Below, one piece after another: positions 25,816-33,653 of a DNA stretch of 34,190 bases (the stretch's first letter is position 1; each line of letters starts with the position of its first letter). This DNA is from Bacteroidales bacterium (GTDB lineage: Bacteria; Bacteroidota; Bacteroidia; Bacteroidales; PXBB01), in NCBI GenBank assembly GCA_003565735.1, contig PXBB01000137.1:1-34190 (forward strand), in the 5' to 3' direction. Made by a program: the position numbers and the translations under genes. The notes under the pieces are model-generated. The model did no database searches. It had not been told where the DNA came from and was given only the letters and a program-made list of their open reading frames with translations.

Positions 25816-26883
25816 TTACCTGTTAACCCTTACAGCCATTGCTGTTTGCATGCCATGATCTTCATCATAATAAATAGCCAGAAAAGCGTCTCCGGGCAAG
25901 AAAAACATATATACATCCTGTATGGGTGGAGGCATCAAATGGTCTGTAAAAAAGAAAGTATTGTTGTAATGAATAGCATCTCCGGGTACGGTTCGGCGTA
26001 AATCACTATAATCAATGTCTTCATATAAATGGCCATAGACATAAAAATTAGCTGTCATATCTCCGTTGCTTTCTACAACAAAGTTCCCATAACCACCTTC
26101 CCATAAGGTTAAATATGTGCCCTGTATGTCTGCCATCGTGATTTCTTGATTTGTTTCAACAAAGGCAATGCCCATACCTTGCTGTGGCCCAAAATCAAAA
26201 ACTCTTAACTTGTCAGGAAGCACATAAATGATTTCTTTAATAGTATCCTGGTAAGTATCTGAGAGGCTATATATGATACTGGGGTCTTCTGTATCCTGCC
26301 ACCATTCGCCGGCATCCGAATGGACTGTATAGCCCATGAAATCCCACAATTCCAGATCAAATCGGCCATCAGAAGTTAAATTTGACACGCCCCAGTAATT
26401 ATCCTCAGAAGGATGGGGGTCATAACCGAAAAACAACCATGTGCCATAATGGTCTCCGGGTGTATAATTATGCTCAGCAACACCTACAACCATCTCTACT
26501 CCAGAGCTAAAGGGCAAATATGTCAAAATCATCTGTTCAGGAATTTCAAGAAAATAATAATCATCTCCATCAACATTGATGTTTAATGCGCCTCTCATAA
26601 TGCCTGTATTAATTCTGCTGAAAGGAACCGTACCCGACTCTCCCGTTGTTTCATTTTCGTAAGAAATGGTGTTGTTATTATCATTTACAGTTATGGAAAC
26701 AATATCTCCAATAGCAGCTGATGCATGATAATGTCTTACAGGGGTGTCGCTGCCCGGTGGAATTATCGGAGGCGAAGAGCTGCTTTCATCTTTATCGCAG
26801 GAAAATAAGACCATGCCTAAAATGAAAAACATTGATACAAAGAGCTTTTTTTGGAAGAAAATGTTGTGCTTAAATCTTTTCAT
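25816..26883 (-). CDS. Unknown beta-rich lipoprotein
   Basis: A 355-residue predicted outer-membrane lipoprotein with lipobox LFSC (Cys29) and a Ser/Pro-rich linker (about 33-48). I chose the ATG at 26883, since the longer frame (26916) adds 11 residues before the signal and the -7 element lies 31 nt ahead of 26883. The mature part is rich in Tyr, Asp, Gly and Trp with alternating strands (SITVNDNNNTISYENETTGESG, IQGTYLTLWEGGYGNF). That resembles the lipocalin-like or beta-barrel lipoproteins of Bacteroidota, but I recognise no named family. A repeat-like feel (two TGTY/GTWL-type strands) may reflect duplicated lipocalin-like halves. Function unknown. Confidence 0.75.
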   Translation of the reverse strand: MKRFKHNIFFQKKLFVSMFFILGMVLFSCDKDESSSSPPIIPPGSDTPVRHYHASAAIGDIVSITVNDNNNTISYENETTGESGTVPFSRINTGIMRGALNINVDGDDYYFLEIPEQMILTYLPFSSGVEMVVGVAEHNYTPGDHYGTWLFFGYDPHPSEDNYWGVSNLTSDGRFDLELWDFMGYTVHSDAGEWWQDTEDPSIIYSLSDTYQDTIKEIIYVLPDKLRVFDFGPQQGMGIAFVETNQEITMADIQGTYLTLWEGGYGNFVVESNGDMTANFYVYGHLYEDIDYSDLRRTVPGDAIHYNNTFFFTDHLMPPPIQDVYMFFLPGDAFLAIYYDEDHGMQTAMAVRVNR

Positions 26884-26913
26884 AGGTGCTAATTTTTTAA
26901 ATTCATTTGATGA

Positions 26914-26921
26914 CAAAAATA
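26914..26921 (-). promoter_or_regulatory. -7 promoter element of the unknown lipoprotein gene
   Basis: On the minus strand TATTTTTG fits TAnnTTTG, 31 nt ahead of the ATG at 26883. It sits in a T-rich tract, so the -33 element cannot be judged. Confidence 0.45.
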
Positions 26922-27105
26922 ATGATTTTTTTTTTATTTTTTACCCATAAAGTATATGCTTTTTGCAGAATGGGAGAAGTATGTTCAATATTTTGATCTG
27001 AACGGGTATATACACGTTGTAGATTCCAAATAGATGAAAATCAGACTTTTTGGACTTACATGTTTTATCCGGTTATTTTTGTATAAATAATCATGTGAAA
27101 AATCC

Positions 27106-27113
27106 TACATTTG
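27106..27113 (+). promoter_or_regulatory. -7 promoter element of the aminotransferase gene
   Basis: TACATTTG fits TAnnTTTG and lies 31 nt before the ATG. A TTTG at 27078-27081 is 24 nt away, somewhat farther than usual. Confidence 0.5.
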
Positions 27114-27144
27114 CAGTATATAAAAGGCATAATATAAATCAGAC

Positions 27145-28329
27145 ATGCGTCCGGAAAAACATTTTTTTTACAAGTACTTAGCTCAGACAAGTGAAGCACC
27201 CCTGGCTCTAGAAATTGAATCGGCGGAAGGCTCCGAACTTACGGATATATACGGCAAAACATACATAGATTTTATATCTGGTATTAGCGTCAGCCACATC
27301 GGGCATAGTCATCCTGAGGTTGTAAAAGCCGTCACAATGCAAGCGCGCAAATACATGCACCTGATGGTTTATGGTGAATACATACAAAGCCCTCAGGTTC
27401 TATTAGGAGCTAAGCTTGCATCATTGCTTCCCCCACAGCTTAATAATGTGTACTTTGTAAATTCCGGAGCAGAAGCCATTGAGGGAGCAATGAAACTGTC
27501 AAAAAGATACACAGGCAGACATGAAATTGTCTCTTTTAAAAATGCTTATCACGGCAGTACGCAAGGTGCTTTGAGTTTGATGGGAAATGAAGTATTAAAA
27601 GCCCCTTTCAGACCCTTATTACCCGGAGTTAAACAGTTGCGTTTTAATAATCTGGACGATTTGACTCAAATATCTCATAAAACAGCATGCGTTATTGTAG
27701 AAGTTATACAGGGTGAAGCAGGCATTATTGAAGCAGAAAGTGTTTTTCTGGAAGCCTTATCTGAAAAGTGCAGGGAAAAAGGGGTTTTGTTAGTATTTGA
27801 TGAAATACAAACAGGGATGGGCCGTACAGGTAAAATGTTTGGGTTTAATAATTATACCGTATCTCCCGATATCGTTACATTAGCTAAAGCTTTTGGTGCA
27901 GGCATGCCTTTGGGCGCTTTTATTGCTTCGGAAAAAATGATGGCTTGCTTAAAAGCAAATCCTGCCCTTGGACATATTACCACTTTTGGTGGACATCCTG
28001 TGTCATGTGCTGCTGCATTAGCAGGCTTAAATGTTTTACTAAAAGAGCGTCTGTTAAACGATATTCCCCAAAAAGAAGCCATTATCAGGAAAACGCTGGA
28101 ATCAAAATCACACCCTGTAAGGGGGAAGGGGCTTTATCTATGCCTGAATTTTAAAACACGCCAAAAAAACATGAGTGTTATTCAAAAATGCTTAAAAATG
28201 GGTCTTATCACTGATTGGTTTTTATTTGCAGATAATTGTTTAAGAATAGCGCCACCGCTAAATATTCCCAACGAAACACTCGAAAAAGCTTGTCTAATCA
28301 TTAAAAAAGCTATGAATGATAAAAATTAA
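27145..28329 (+). CDS. Class III (acetylornithine/ornithine-type) aminotransferase
   Basis: A PLP-dependent class III aminotransferase of 394 residues, probably cytoplasmic. Landmarks in order are FISGISVSHIGHSHPEVV, the phosphate-binding NSGAEAIEGAMK, FKNAYHG with the stacking aromatic, E in IVEVIQGEAG, DEIQTGMGRTGK, and the Schiff-base Lys248 in LAKAFGAG. TTFGGHPVSCAA follows. The family includes ArgD, ornithine and 4-aminobutyrate transaminases. Closeness to ArgD-like enzymes is suggested by length and motifs, but no arginine genes are near, so the substrate is open. It is monocistronic with its own -7 element and a weak terminator. Nothing is missing from the active site. Confidence 0.92.
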   Translation: MRPEKHFFYKYLAQTSEAPLALEIESAEGSELTDIYGKTYIDFISGISVSHIGHSHPEVVKAVTMQARKYMHLMVYGEYIQSPQVLLGAKLASLLPPQLNNVYFVNSGAEAIEGAMKLSKRYTGRHEIVSFKNAYHGSTQGALSLMGNEVLKAPFRPLLPGVKQLRFNNLDDLTQISHKTACVIVEVIQGEAGIIEAESVFLEALSEKCREKGVLLVFDEIQTGMGRTGKMFGFNNYTVSPDIVTLAKAFGAGMPLGAFIASEKMMACLKANPALGHITTFGGHPVSCAAALAGLNVLLKERLLNDIPQKEAIIRKTLESKSHPVRGKGLYLCLNFKTRQKNMSVIQKCLKMGLITDWFLFADNCLRIAPPLNIPNETLEKACLIIKKAMNDKN

Positions 28330-28338
28330 TTTTTCAAG

Positions 28339-28359
28339 AACAGCACTAAACTGTTTTTT
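28339..28359 (+). terminator. Weak terminator after the aminotransferase gene
   Basis: A 5-bp stem AACAG/CTGTT (28339-28343, 28351-28355) with a 7-nt loop leads into a six-T run. The stem is short, so the call is tentative. Confidence 0.45.
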
Positions 28360-28540
28360 CAAAACTATCTATTTGATATTATGGATAGGACAGACTCAGC
28401 TTTGTATTAATGAAAGTAAAAAAACATAAATAGGCCAATGTGTTATCTTATTATGAATAAACGCATTGTTAAAAAATCATAAATGATGACATCCTGTGAC
28501 AAAAAAACAAGAAAATTGAATTTTTAAAGAAAAAAAATTG

Positions 28541-28548
28541 TAATTTTG
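28541..28548 (+). promoter_or_regulatory. -7 promoter element of the four-gene run
   Basis: TAATTTTG fits TAnnTTTG, 14 nt before the ATG at 28563, with TTG at 28516-28518 as a possible -33 (22-nt spacer). It could drive everything to 32077, since no terminator was seen inside. Confidence 0.5.
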
Positions 28549-28562
28549 ATTAAAAAAAATTT

Positions 28563-28745
28563 ATGGATTTATATTTAACAGCTATGTATGTTGGCATACT
28601 AACTTATGTTTTTATGCTAATAACTTTTTTAATAGGACTGAGAGTTATAAAACTTGGTTTCAAAAAGCACAAAGTTTTTGCAATAATTACTCTCATCCTG
28701 GCCACTTTACATGGTGGCACACTTATTTATTATAATTTTTTTTAA
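28563..28745 (+). CDS. 60-residue two-helix membrane protein with His-x13-His
   Basis: A short membrane protein of unknown family: helix one about residues 7-29, a short basic loop (KLGFKK), helix two about 37-57. H36 and H50 bracket 13 residues and would lie on the same face of helix two. That spacing equals the bis-haem histidine spacing of NOX/ferric-reductase and DUF4405/cytochrome b561-like helices. The second helix text (HKVFAIITLILATLHGG) has that flavour. Haem binding by a dimer is a hypothesis, not an observation. The gene starts 14 nt behind a -7 element, and the next gene begins after 12 nt, so they are almost surely co-transcribed. Confidence 0.7.
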   Translation: MDLYLTAMYVGILTYVFMLITFLIGLRVIKLGFKKHKVFAIITLILATLHGGTLIYYNFF

Positions 28746-28757
28746 AAACATTTTATT

Positions 28758-29093
28758 ATGAAAAGATTATTTTTAGTGCTATTTACGATAGCCATTTCAA
28801 CAGCATTATTAGCTCATGCGCCACGTTCGGTAGAGCTTAGTTACGATAAAGACAAGCAAGAACTCACCGTAGAGGCTGAACACCGTGTCAGAAACGTAGA
28901 GAACCATTACATTGACGAAATAAAAATTTATGTAAATGGCGAAGAAGTTAAAGTAAAAGAGCTTACAGTACAATCCTTACCGGAAAAAGAAATACAAACG
29001 TTTAGTTTGTCGCTTAAAAAAGGCGATAAGGTAAAGGTTGTGGCCGGCTGTAACAGGGTTGGCAGCCGCTCTGCTGAAATCACAATCAATTAA
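28758..29093 (+). CDS. Exported superoxide-reductase-like (desulfoferrodoxin-fold) protein
   Basis: A 111-residue protein with a signal peptide (1-19). The mature start HAPRSVELSYD and the segment EHRVRNVENHYIDEIKIYVNG resemble the superoxide reductase domain, whose HPM..EHYI..I motif carries two iron histidines. Here H42 and H50 sit eight apart instead of six. C98 in AGCNRVG corresponds to the Cys ligand of the YCNLHG motif, but the following His ligand is replaced by Val101. The N-terminal His20 might stand for another ligand. The fold is plausible; an intact iron centre is not certain. SoxZ-like immunoglobulin folds are an alternative. It lies 12 nt behind the His-x13-His membrane protein. 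Confidence 0.65.
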   Translation: MKRLFLVLFTIAISTALLAHAPRSVELSYDKDKQELTVEAEHRVRNVENHYIDEIKIYVNGEEVKVKELTVQSLPEKEIQTFSLSLKKGDKVKVVAGCNRVGSRSAEITIN

Positions 29094-29121
29094 GATTGTA
29101 AAAATGCTTTAAGGAAGCAAG

Positions 29122-29127
29122 AGGAGG
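29122..29127 (+). promoter_or_regulatory. Strong Shine-Dalgarno deciding a GTG start
   Basis: AGGAGG, with 9 nt to the GTG at 29137. Such a strong site is unusual among the genes of this window, and it supports GTG as the start of the M20 peptidase gene, since no in-frame ATG would preserve the signal peptide. Confidence 0.7.
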
Positions 29128-29136
29128 TTCAATCAA

Positions 29137-30579
29137 GTGTTTTGGGGTCATAAAAGCATATTAGTATCGTTTTTCTTAATAATAGCAGCACATTTACTGC
29201 ATGCTCAAGATGTTGTAAGTGGTAAATATGACAACTTACCTCAGGTGCAGCTACTAAGTAAATACGTACAGTATCCGTCATATTCCGGTCAGGAATATAG
29301 CGCAGGTAAGTTTTTTATGAATGCTTGCAAGGAAAAAGGACTTCATGTTGAAGTTTTTACCGATACCGGAGGCAGCATAAATTTTGCCGCATCTTTATAC
29401 CCGTTGGATACTAAAAAACCCAATATTGTATTACACCATCACATAGATGTTGTAGAAGAAGGAACGCATGAAAACTGGAAATATCCCCCCTTTTCCGGAA
29501 CCATTGCAGATGGCTACGTATGGGGTCGTGGTGCCTTGGATATTAAAGGCATGGGCGTGATGCACCTTTTTGCTCTGGCTTCTTTTGTGGAAATGGCAGA
29601 TACAATGGATTTGCCATACAACTTCACATTGTTAGCTGTTTCGGGCGAAGAGACAGGTGGGCATTTAGGTGCAGCAATTATAGTTGAACATTTTGCCGAA
29701 CGTTTAAATCCGGTATTGGTTCTGGGCGAGGGCGGATCAGGGGCCAGCGACTTGCTTATGACAACACCCGAAAGACCTTATTTTGGGATTTCTATAGCGG
29801 AGAAAGTGTCTTTATGGCTTAGACTATCTATTAATATGGAAACCTTAGCTCACGGCTCAGTGACACCCGGGGAATATCCTGTACAGGTTATGATTAATGC
29901 ATTGACCAGAATTGATAAGAGAATTCCTCAGATAAAATTTAACAAAGCCTCACGTCGTATGTTCAGAGAGCTGGGAAAAATTGAAAGAGGACCAAGGGGG
30001 TTTTTATTACAAAATATTAACTGGCTTATATTTAGGCCTTTAGTCGCTCAATATTTTCTTGGCGATCCCAATTTATACGCTCTGACAACCAACACTATTA
30101 CCATTACCTCTATTTGTACCCCTGAACTAGACCACAATCAAATTGCACAATCTGTTGAAGCTACACTTGACTGCCGCTTAATAACAAGTAGCGATAAAGA
30201 TGATTTGCTGAAGGAAATCAAGGAATTAATCAGAGACCCCCGTATTAAAATAGAAGTTGTTGAAAAAGGGTCACGATCTTACATTAGCACTCCTGAGAAG
30301 TATTACAATCTTATGTCAGATGCCATCAAATCATTTTATCCTAAATCAGTGGTTGTGCCAATATTCTTCCCAGCTTCTACAGATAATAACTATTTTAGAG
30401 GTTTGGGAATCCCTGTTTATGGAATAAACCCATTCATTAAAAACAAAGAATTATTGAATAGCATTCACAATTACAACGAACGTATGCCTGTTGAAGGCCT
30501 GATACAGGGTCAAAAAGTTTATGAATTATTTATACAAAAAGTAATAAAAGCACATGGGAAAGACGATACACAAAATTAG
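29137..30579 (+). CDS. Exported M20-family metallopeptidase
   Basis: A 480-residue di-zinc M20 peptidase with a signal peptide (about 1-24, ending LLHAQ), so it should act in the periplasm or outside. Metal and catalytic residues are visible: H102 and D104 in HHHIDVVEEG, the bridging D135 in WGRGALDIKG, and the general base at E171/E172 in SGEETGG. The dimerisation (lid) domain and the late metal His (NSIHNYNERM) follow. The start is GTG, fixed by an AGGAGG. M20 includes carboxypeptidases, dipeptidases and carnosinases; specificity cannot be read. The 3' end overlaps hutH by 26 nt, implying co-translation. The gene 43 nt upstream is the SOR-like one. Confidence 0.92.
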   Translation: MFWGHKSILVSFFLIIAAHLLHAQDVVSGKYDNLPQVQLLSKYVQYPSYSGQEYSAGKFFMNACKEKGLHVEVFTDTGGSINFAASLYPLDTKKPNIVLHHHIDVVEEGTHENWKYPPFSGTIADGYVWGRGALDIKGMGVMHLFALASFVEMADTMDLPYNFTLLAVSGEETGGHLGAAIIVEHFAERLNPVLVLGEGGSGASDLLMTTPERPYFGISIAEKVSLWLRLSINMETLAHGSVTPGEYPVQVMINALTRIDKRIPQIKFNKASRRMFRELGKIERGPRGFLLQNINWLIFRPLVAQYFLGDPNLYALTTNTITITSICTPELDHNQIAQSVEATLDCRLITSSDKDDLLKEIKELIRDPRIKIEVVEKGSRSYISTPEKYYNLMSDAIKSFYPKSVVVPIFFPASTDNNYFRGLGIPVYGINPFIKNKELLNSIHNYNERMPVEGLIQGQKVYELFIQKVIKAHGKDDTQN

Positions 30580-32077
30580 CAGCGAAAAACTGGTTTTCAA
30601 GCAAATCAATATGCTGTTGTCAGGGGACTTGTCATTAGAGTTGACAGAGGAAGCTATCAATAATATAAACAAATGCAGGAGTTATCTGGATAAGAAAATA
30701 GCTTCGCAACAGGAGCCTATTTATGGAGTTACAACAGGCTTTGGCTCATTATGTAATCATTCGATACCTGAGAAAGATTTGGGCTTGCTACAACGCAACC
30801 TTGTCGAGTCTCACGCATGTGGCACAGGAGACAAAGTGCCTGTTGAAATTGTAAAATTGATGCTTTTCTTAAAAATTCAAGCCCTTTCTTATGGATATTC
30901 CGGTGTACAACTAAAAACTGTTCAGCGTCTAATCGAAATGTTCAACCACAAGGTTTATCCTGTAATATATCAACAAGGCTCATTAGGCGCTTCGGGAGAT
31001 TTGTCCCCGCTAGCTCATATGTCGTTACCTTTGTTGAATAAGGGTGATGTTTACTATCAGGGTTCTATCAGGCAGGCCTCCGAAGTTTGTCGCGAAAAAA
31101 ATTGGAATCCTATAGACCTCCAATCAAAGGAAGGGCTGGCCTTGCTTAATGGCACACAATTTATGAGCGCTTATGGTGTTTATTGCCTGCTACAAACTTT
31201 CAGGCTGTCACAGCTGGCAGATATCATAGCCGCTATTTCTCTTGATGCATTTGATGGACGTATAGAGCCTTTCAACGAGTTGGTGCAAAGAATTCGTCCG
31301 CATAAAGGGCAATTACAGACAGCCCAGCGTATCAACAGAATTTTAGAAGGCAGTCAGCTTATTAATGCACCTAAAAAACATGTGCAAGACCCTTATTCAT
31401 TTCGTTGCATCCCACAGGTTCACGGAGCATCAAAAGACTCAATAAACTACGTCGCTTATGTTGTCTCCCAGGAAATAAATGCCGTTACAGATAATCCCAC
31501 TATCTTCCCGGATGATGACATGATCATCTCTGCAGGGAATTTTCATGGGCAACCTTTAGCATTGGCTTTTGATAATTTATGTATCGCTTTAGCCGAACTG
31601 GGTAATATATCAGAAAGAAGAACCTATCAGTTGCTATCGGGCAAGCGTGGCCTGCCTGCTTTTTTGGTTGCTCATCCCGGTCTGAATTCCGGATTTATGA
31701 TTCCTCAATATACATCAGCTTCTATTGTTAGTCAAAATAAACAATTGTGTACACCGGCATCTGTCGATTCAATAGAGTCATCGCAAGGGCAGGAAGATCA
31801 TGTAAGTATGGGAGCCAATGCGGCAACAAAAGCATTCAAAGTGGTACATAATCTGGAACGCATATTGGCTATTGAATTGTTTAATGCAGCACAGGCTCTT
31901 GAGTTTAGAAGACCGAAAAAATCGTCTGCTTTTATTGAAGCCTTTATTGCTAAATATCGCAAGAAAGTGCCTTTTATAAAAGATGACGAGGTTATGTACA
32001 AGCACATTCAGCATTCCGTGGAATTTTTAAAAGAAGTGGAAATAAATATTCCTATGGCTTTACGTGAAGATGTATGA
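30554..32077 (+). CDS. hutH: Histidine ammonia-lyase
   Basis: HAL deaminates L-histidine to trans-urocanate, the first step of histidine degradation, using an autocatalytic MIO group. The 507-residue protein has the MIO tripeptide A146-S147-G148 in GSLGASGDLSPLAHM. Substrate-pocket S86-H87 (NLVESHACG) is the pair seen in HAL, rather than the aromatic pair of PAL/TAL. NGTQFMSAY, QDPYSFRCIPQVHGA, NFHGQPLAL and the SSQGQEDHVSMG tail motif are also in place, and length is normal. The ATG lies 26 nt inside the peptidase gene. hutU, hutI and hutG are absent from the window, so the pathway must be completed elsewhere or the enzyme serves another end. Confidence 0.95.
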   Translation: MGKTIHKISSEKLVFKQINMLLSGDLSLELTEEAINNINKCRSYLDKKIASQQEPIYGVTTGFGSLCNHSIPEKDLGLLQRNLVESHACGTGDKVPVEIVKLMLFLKIQALSYGYSGVQLKTVQRLIEMFNHKVYPVIYQQGSLGASGDLSPLAHMSLPLLNKGDVYYQGSIRQASEVCREKNWNPIDLQSKEGLALLNGTQFMSAYGVYCLLQTFRLSQLADIIAAISLDAFDGRIEPFNELVQRIRPHKGQLQTAQRINRILEGSQLINAPKKHVQDPYSFRCIPQVHGASKDSINYVAYVVSQEINAVTDNPTIFPDDDMIISAGNFHGQPLALAFDNLCIALAELGNISERRTYQLLSGKRGLPAFLVAHPGLNSGFMIPQYTSASIVSQNKQLCTPASVDSIESSQGQEDHVSMGANAATKAFKVVHNLERILAIELFNAAQALEFRRPKKSSAFIEAFIAKYRKKVPFIKDDEVMYKHIQHSVEFLKEVEINIPMALREDV

Positions 32078-32116
32078 TTTTATAACTTAATAAGGTTATT
32101 ATTGTTCAAATTCCAT

Positions 32117-32124
32117 TAAGTTTG
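32117..32124 (+). promoter_or_regulatory. -7 promoter element of lpdA
   Basis: TAAGTTTG fits TAnnTTTG and lies about 44 nt before the ATG at 32169. No clear -33 element. Confidence 0.45.
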
Positions 32125-32168
32125 TACCATCAATAGAAAATAAGTGTAATTACTAAATATTAAAGAAT

Positions 32169-33560
32169 ATGAGTTACGATGTTATTGTTATAGGCAGTGG
32201 CCCGGGAGGTTATGTAGCAGCTATAAGGGCCGCACAACTGGGATTTAAAACAGCTGTTATTGAAAAAGCTGAACTTGGTGGCGTTTGTCTCAACTGGGGT
32301 TGTATTCCAACCAAAGCGCTTTTAAAAAGTGCTTCAGTTTTTAAGTATTTGAAGAGCGCCGGCGATTACGGCATCAAGGTAAATGGTGACATGCAAATTG
32401 ACTTTGAAGCTGTCGTTAAGCGCAGCAGAGATGTTGCCGGAAGCATGAGCAAAGGAATCAGTTTTTTAATGAAAAAAAATAAAATTGATGTAATTGTTGG
32501 CATTGCACACCTCATGCCTGAGAAGAAAATTTCTGTTACAGATGGTCAGGGGCAGCAGAAAATTTATGAAGGCAAACATATTATTATTGCTACAGGAGCG
32601 CGTGCCAAAGAGCTTGATAACATAAAGCCTGATGGTAAACATATCATATCATACAGAAAAGCGATGACTCTCGACAAGCAACCCGAAAGTATGATAGTTG
32701 TTGGTTCAGGTGCTATTGGAACAGAGTTTGCTTATTTTTACCATACGATAGGGACAAAAGTTACCCTTGTTGAGTATTTGCCCCAAATTGTTCCTTTTGA
32801 AGATGAAGAAATTTCGAAGCAGCTTGAACGTAGCTTTAAAAAGTCGGGCATGAAAGTAAAAACAGCGGCGGCTGTTACAGCTGTGAAAATTGAAAATAAT
32901 AAATGTCAGGCAACTATCCAATCTAAAAAAGGAGAGGAAACGCTGGAAGCAGATGTTGTTTTATCAGCAGTTGGTGTGACGCCAAATATAGAGAATATAA
33001 GGCTTGAGGAAGTAGGCATTAATACGGAAAATGGCTTTATTGTTACAGATAATTTTTACAAAACCAATGTTGATGGTTATTTTGCTATCGGCGATGTGGT
33101 AAAAGGGCCGGCTCTTGCACATGTGGCTTCGGCAGAAGGCATTATTTGCGTTGAAAATATGGCAGGGAAAAATCCCGAGCCACTGGATTATAGCAATATC
33201 CCGTCCTGTACGTACTGCTTCCCGGAAGTGGCTTCCGTAGGGATGACTGAAAAAGCTGCGATTGAAGCGGGCTACGATGTGAAAGTTGGCAAATTCCCTT
33301 TCACAGCCTCCGGTAAAGCCACTGCTGCCGGCCATAAGGAAGGCTTCATAAAAGTTATTTTTGATGCTAAATATGGTGAATGGTTAGGCGCCCACTTTAT
33401 TGGTGATAATGTTACCGAAATGATTGCTGAGGCTGTTGTAGCAAGAAAACTTGAAACAACCGGCCACGAAATTATTAAATCGGTACATCCCCACCCAACA
33501 CTTTCTGAATCTATAATGGAAGCTGTGGCTGCAGCATATGGGGAGGTTATTCACATATAA
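32169..33560 (+). CDS. lpdA: Dihydrolipoamide dehydrogenase (E3)
   Basis: E3 reoxidises dihydrolipoyl groups of 2-oxoacid dehydrogenase complexes and the glycine cleavage system, with FAD and NAD. The 463-residue protein has the FAD motif GSGPGG (9-14), the redox disulfide C40 and C45 in GGVCLNWGCIPTK, the NAD motif VVGSGAIGTEF, and the FAD-binding YFAIGDV. The C-terminal HPHPTLSE supplies the catalytic His-Glu pair. All needed residues are present and length is normal. The gene is alone here; no E1 or E2 genes are nearby, so which complex it serves cannot be told. It converges on a partial minus-strand gene at the right edge. Confidence 0.97.
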   Translation: MSYDVIVIGSGPGGYVAAIRAAQLGFKTAVIEKAELGGVCLNWGCIPTKALLKSASVFKYLKSAGDYGIKVNGDMQIDFEAVVKRSRDVAGSMSKGISFLMKKNKIDVIVGIAHLMPEKKISVTDGQGQQKIYEGKHIIIATGARAKELDNIKPDGKHIISYRKAMTLDKQPESMIVVGSGAIGTEFAYFYHTIGTKVTLVEYLPQIVPFEDEEISKQLERSFKKSGMKVKTAAAVTAVKIENNKCQATIQSKKGEETLEADVVLSAVGVTPNIENIRLEEVGINTENGFIVTDNFYKTNVDGYFAIGDVVKGPALAHVASAEGIICVENMAGKNPEPLDYSNIPSCTYCFPEVASVGMTEKAAIEAGYDVKVGKFPFTASGKATAAGHKEGFIKVIFDAKYGEWLGAHFIGDNVTEMIAEAVVARKLETTGHEIIKSVHPHPTLSESIMEAVAAAYGEVIHI

Positions 33561-33653
33561 TAAAACACTTTGATTGTTTGCTAAGCATTTGATGAATATC
33601 CGTTCAAAAGGAACAATCGTAAAAAAAAGATGTGGCGAACTCAATAATTCCTG

